A DNA stretch of 43,425 nt from an uncultured Clostridia bacterium (GTDB taxonomy: Bacteria > Bacillota > Clostridia > Oscillospirales > Acutalibacteraceae). The notes beneath the pieces were generated by a model that saw nothing but the letters and a program-made list of their open reading frames with translations, did not search any database and was not told the origin of the DNA. The translations under genes were made by a program, and so were the position numbers. Shown here piece by piece: positions 43,163 through 43,425 of this stretch. The stretch is from NCBI GenBank assembly GCA_945948515.1, contig CAMFBH010000014.1:1-43425 (forward strand), written 5' to 3'. Position 1 is the first letter of the stretch, and each line of letters starts with the position of its first letter.

Positions 43163-43345
43163 TTAGTCTTCCTTTTTGATTACTTCTTTGCCGTTGTAAT
43201 AGCCGCAGCTTGCACATACCTTATGAGGTACGGTGTATTCTGAGCAATTCGGACATTTAACAAGAGTGGGAGCGTTGAGCTTCCAAACGCTTGAACGCCT
43301 TTTATTCTTTCTTGTTTTTGAAGTTCTTCTTGCCGGTACTGCCAT
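43163..43345 (-). CDS. rpmF: 50S ribosomal protein L32
   Basis: L32 (60 residues) is a small large-subunit protein. It begins [18 protein letters not shown], the family's basic N-terminus, and has zinc CxxC pairs at C31/C34 and C44/C47, so it is the zinc-ribbon form. A GGAGGC site precedes the ATG. It follows the YceD/DUF177 gene at the right edge by 29 bases, the usual order DUF177-rpmF in Firmicutes. A terminator ends the transcript. Confidence 0.97.
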   Translation of the reverse strand: MAVPARRTSKTRKNKRRSSVWKLNAPTLVKCPNCSEYTVPHKVCASCGYYNGKEVIKKED

Positions 43346-43374
43346 TTTTGTTGCCTCCTTTAATCATGAAACAA

Positions 43375-43425
43375 TTATTCTTCATCAAGCAATTGCAGTA
43401 ATGCTTCCATTCTCGGATCAACATC
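43375..43425 (-). CDS. YceD/DUF177 family protein, C-terminal end only (partial)
   Basis: The last 16 codons of a minus-strand gene run into the window edge: the frame reads DVDPRMEALLQLLDEE and a TAA stop. The DPRxxxLxxLL ending is characteristic of YceD/DUF177 proteins, which sit just upstream of rpmF in many Firmicutes and are linked to ribosomal RNA processing. Most of the gene is outside the window, so the call rests on the tail and on position. Confidence 0.75.
   Translation of the reverse strand, partial: DVDPRMEALLQLLDEE

Overview
The window is AT-rich bacterial chromosome of about 43 kb, almost fully coding and dominated by housekeeping genes. The gene set points to a spore-lineage Clostridia member, probably a gut Oscillospirales/Ruminococcaceae-type Firmicute: spoIIM-like and cwlD-like genes, a T-box leader, zinc-ribbon forms of L28 and L32, a queA-tgt-yajC run, and a sulfatase with its anaerobic radical-SAM maturase. 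The taxonomic placement is an inference. There is no CRISPR array, transposase or prophage.

Region by region. (1) 51-7343, plus strand: seven tightly packed genes of a surface-glycan locus (two GT2 glycosyltransferases, a Wzx-type flippase, a CDP-glycerol-transferase-family enzyme, a TarI/IspD-like cytidylyltransferase, a membrane acyltransferase and a GT14 glycosyltransferase). The locus may continue upstream of the window. (2) 7389-11392: rpmB on the minus strand, then recA-recX-rimO-pgsA with overlapping ends. (3) 11393-14868: a cysteine-type T-box leader, cysE, cysS, and an iron-sulfur aldo/keto reductase. (4) 14923-19423, minus strand: a GPH-family sugar symporter and the lysine/diaminopimelate genes asd-dapA-dapB. 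(5) 19556-23297, plus strand: queA-tgt for queuosine, yajC, a small TIGR04086-like membrane protein and a SpoIIM-like protein. (6) 23280-26909, minus strand: a Xer-type recombinase, a 567-base intergenic stretch with a consensus promoter and a possible structured RNA, radA and cwlD. (7) 27026-34478: a D-2-hydroxyacid dehydrogenase on the plus strand, then on the minus strand a purine-salvage and nucleoside-uptake operon (xpt, BMP lipoprotein, ABC ATPase, two permeases, aldo/keto reductase). (8) 34590-37729, minus strand: a membrane-anchored sulfatase and its maturase. (9) 37964-38255: two divergent tRNA-Leu genes (anticodons TAA and CAA), each with its own promoter and terminator. (10) 38298-43425, minus strand: a GH30-family glycosidase, plsY, der, a PDZ/radical-SAM/DUF512 protein, rpmF and the last 16 codons of a YceD/DUF177 gene cut by the window edge.

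Themes. Envelope building runs through the window: surface glycan, pgsA, plsY, DAP synthesis and cwlD. Nucleobase salvage and nucleoside import sit in one transcription unit. Cysteine supply and cysteine charging sit behind one tRNA-Cys-sensing leader. I see no clear new defence or mobile system. The best candidates for something undescribed are the promoter-driven non-coding segment upstream of the Xer gene, the five-helix membrane sulfatase, the yajC-distal hairpin that contains the next gene's ribosome binding site, and the glycan locus with a TarI-like enzyme but no visible TarJ partner.
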